Below, in pieces: positions 62,985 to 64,000 of a DNA stretch of 64,000 nt (position 1 is its first letter; each line of letters begins with the position of its first letter). The position numbers and the translations under genes are program-made. Under the pieces are notes generated by a model. The model did not search any database and was not told the DNA's origin. It was given only the letters and a program-made list of their open reading frames with translations. Source of the DNA: Mucilaginibacter sp. L196 (GTDB lineage: Bacteria > Bacteroidota > Bacteroidia > Sphingobacteriales > Sphingobacteriaceae); NCBI RefSeq assembly GCF_009765905.1, contig NZ_LMUO01000015.1, positions 808,927 to 872,926 on the forward strand. The letters are read 5' to 3'.

Positions 62985-64000
62985 ATGTATAAAAAAATAG
63001 TACTGGTTGTATTTGCTTTACTTACTTACGGTAGCGGTATTGCGCAAACAGTGGTTTTTGACACCTTGCGTGTGTATTCACCTAATCACAGTCAATTAGT
63101 TAAATTTTATCAGAAAGATGATCTGGCCAAAAAAAGAATGATGTATTACCAGGTATTTCACAATAATAAACCTGTAATACTCGAATCTCAGTTGGATATA
63201 CAATTGGATAATACCTTGTCTGAAAAAGCTATGGCGTTAAAGGTTGATCATCATACAAGATGGTGTGAAAACCTGGTCGTCAGCAAAATCAGTTCCCTTA
63301 CAAAAGACACCGTATGGATACCGGTAAATGGAGAACAATCAAAAATTCGCGATCATTACAACGAGTCGGATATTGAATTAGTAAAGGATGATAATCCTAT
63401 TTATCTCATGCAGGTTCAAATTCGCGCGTATAATGAAGGTATTGCCATCCGTTATTTTTTTCCTGAAAATGTTAAGGGAACTTACTATAGTGTAACTGCC
63501 GAAAATACAACAGCCCAACTGCCGGCAGGTACACACGCCTGGTTCGCAAATTGGGCGCAAGCACCATATTATAAACTTCCAATATCAAATTGGCCCGGAG
63601 AAAGTGAGCGACCGCTTACCATGCAATTAGCGGATAGCCTCTATGTATGCTTAACTGAGGCCAGAATGGTGGATTATGCCCGTACCAAGTTTAAACTGGA
63701 TACGCATATGCCAAATACCATCGTCACCTCCATGTATGACCGGGCCGACCTGATCTCGCCCGTAGGCACTCCATGGCGGGTAGTTATGATCGCCGATAAG
63801 CCGGGCGATTTAATTGAACATGATTACCTAATTCAAAACTTAAATGATGCCAATAAGATAATTGATACCCGGTGGATAAAGCCCGGTAAAATTATGCGGG
63901 TAATGACGCAGACTACCGCCGCCGCCAAAGCCAATATTGATTTTGCTGTAAAACAAAACTTACAATATATACTGTTCGATTGGAAGTGGTATGGGCCTGC
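62985..64000 (+). CDS. Glycoside hydrolase family 97, 3' end outside window
   Basis: 338 codons, open to the window edge. Signal peptide 1-21 (YGSGIAQ). GH97 N-terminal beta-sandwich: SPNHSQLVKFYQKDDLAKKR (unusual charge-rich), WCENLVVSKISS, YNEGIAIRYFFPEN, then the start of the (beta/alpha)8 barrel with LQYILFDWKWYGP, the GH97 hallmark. Family members are alpha-glucosidases or alpha-galactosidases needing calcium; the catalytic Glu/Asp residues that decide between inverting and retaining lie beyond the window. Last gene of the visible CAZyme island. Confidence 0.88.
   Translation, partial: MYKKIVLVVFALLTYGSGIAQTVVFDTLRVYSPNHSQLVKFYQKDDLAKKRMMYYQVFHNNKPVILESQLDIQLDNTLSEKAMALKVDHHTRWCENLVVSKISSLTKDTVWIPVNGEQSKIRDHYNESDIELVKDDNPIYLMQVQIRAYNEGIAIRYFFPENVKGTYYSVTAENTTAQLPAGTHAWFANWAQAPYYKLPISNWPGESERPLTMQLADSLYVCLTEARMVDYARTKFKLDTHMPNTIVTSMYDRADLISPVGTPWRVVMIADKPGDLIEHDYLIQNLNDANKIIDTRWIKPGKIMRVMTQTTAAAKANIDFAVKQNLQYILFDWKWYGP

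Overview
The window reads as chromosome of a Bacteroidota bacterium, most likely Sphingobacteriaceae of the Mucilaginibacter/Pedobacter type. The signs are a SusC/SusD pair, many exported CAZymes, sulfatases with their own formylglycine-generating enzyme, LytTR and hybrid two-component proteins, promoters with the Bacteroidota -7 box TAnnTTTG, weak Shine-Dalgarno sequences, and many short palindromic repeats between genes. The genus is an inference from protein style; no rRNA or complete tRNA is present.

Layout. 1-19 kb is housekeeping-like accessory DNA: a polysaccharide deacetylase (cut by the window edge), DoxX-like protein, ThuA-domain protein, LytS/LytTR pair, outer-membrane beta-barrel protein, DUF2911 protein, thioredoxin-like protein, hybrid histidine kinase, Tat-exported metallophosphatase, GNAT, AraC regulator and SDR. 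At 16.9-18.6 kb lies a small unusual operon (papain-like exported protein, Hc1-like histone, sigma region-2-only protein, 36-aa ORF) behind a 12-codon cysteine-rich mini-ORF. At 19.1-32.7 kb is a sulfatase locus: a cysteine-tract leader peptide, SusC, SusD, a fatty-acid-hydroxylase/sterol-desaturase family protein, three sulfatases, FGE and a DUF4202 protein. A TauE/SafE (sulfite-exporter family) permease follows at 35.5 kb, after a CLC channel and a Crp/Fnr regulator.

36.4-45.3 kb is a plus-strand sugar operon: fucose/arabinose-isomerase-like protein, split transketolase (two genes), Rbs-type binding lipoprotein, DUF2291, ABC ATPase, permease and FGGY kinase. This is a complete uptake-isomerise-phosphorylate-transketolase route for an unidentified sugar. 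45.5-53.0 kb is a tightly overlapping minus-strand operon of two solute-binding-protein-like proteins WITHOUT signal peptides, two class III CoA-transferases, a Gfo/Idh dehydrogenase, a MaoC hydratase and a FucP-type MFS permease. 53.5-64 kb is a plant-polysaccharide CAZyme island (GH51, GH31, GH43, GH29, GH28-like, GH97).

The two most interesting systems are (1) a probable sulfur/cysteine-responsive circuit: three promoters share a TCTAY-N7-RTAGA operator 15-17 nt upstream of the -7 box; two start cysteine-rich leader ORFs and one starts a candidate terminated small RNA, all next to a sulfate-releasing operon; and (2) the cytosolic SBP-like/CoA-transferase operon, whose function is not explained by known ABC transport.
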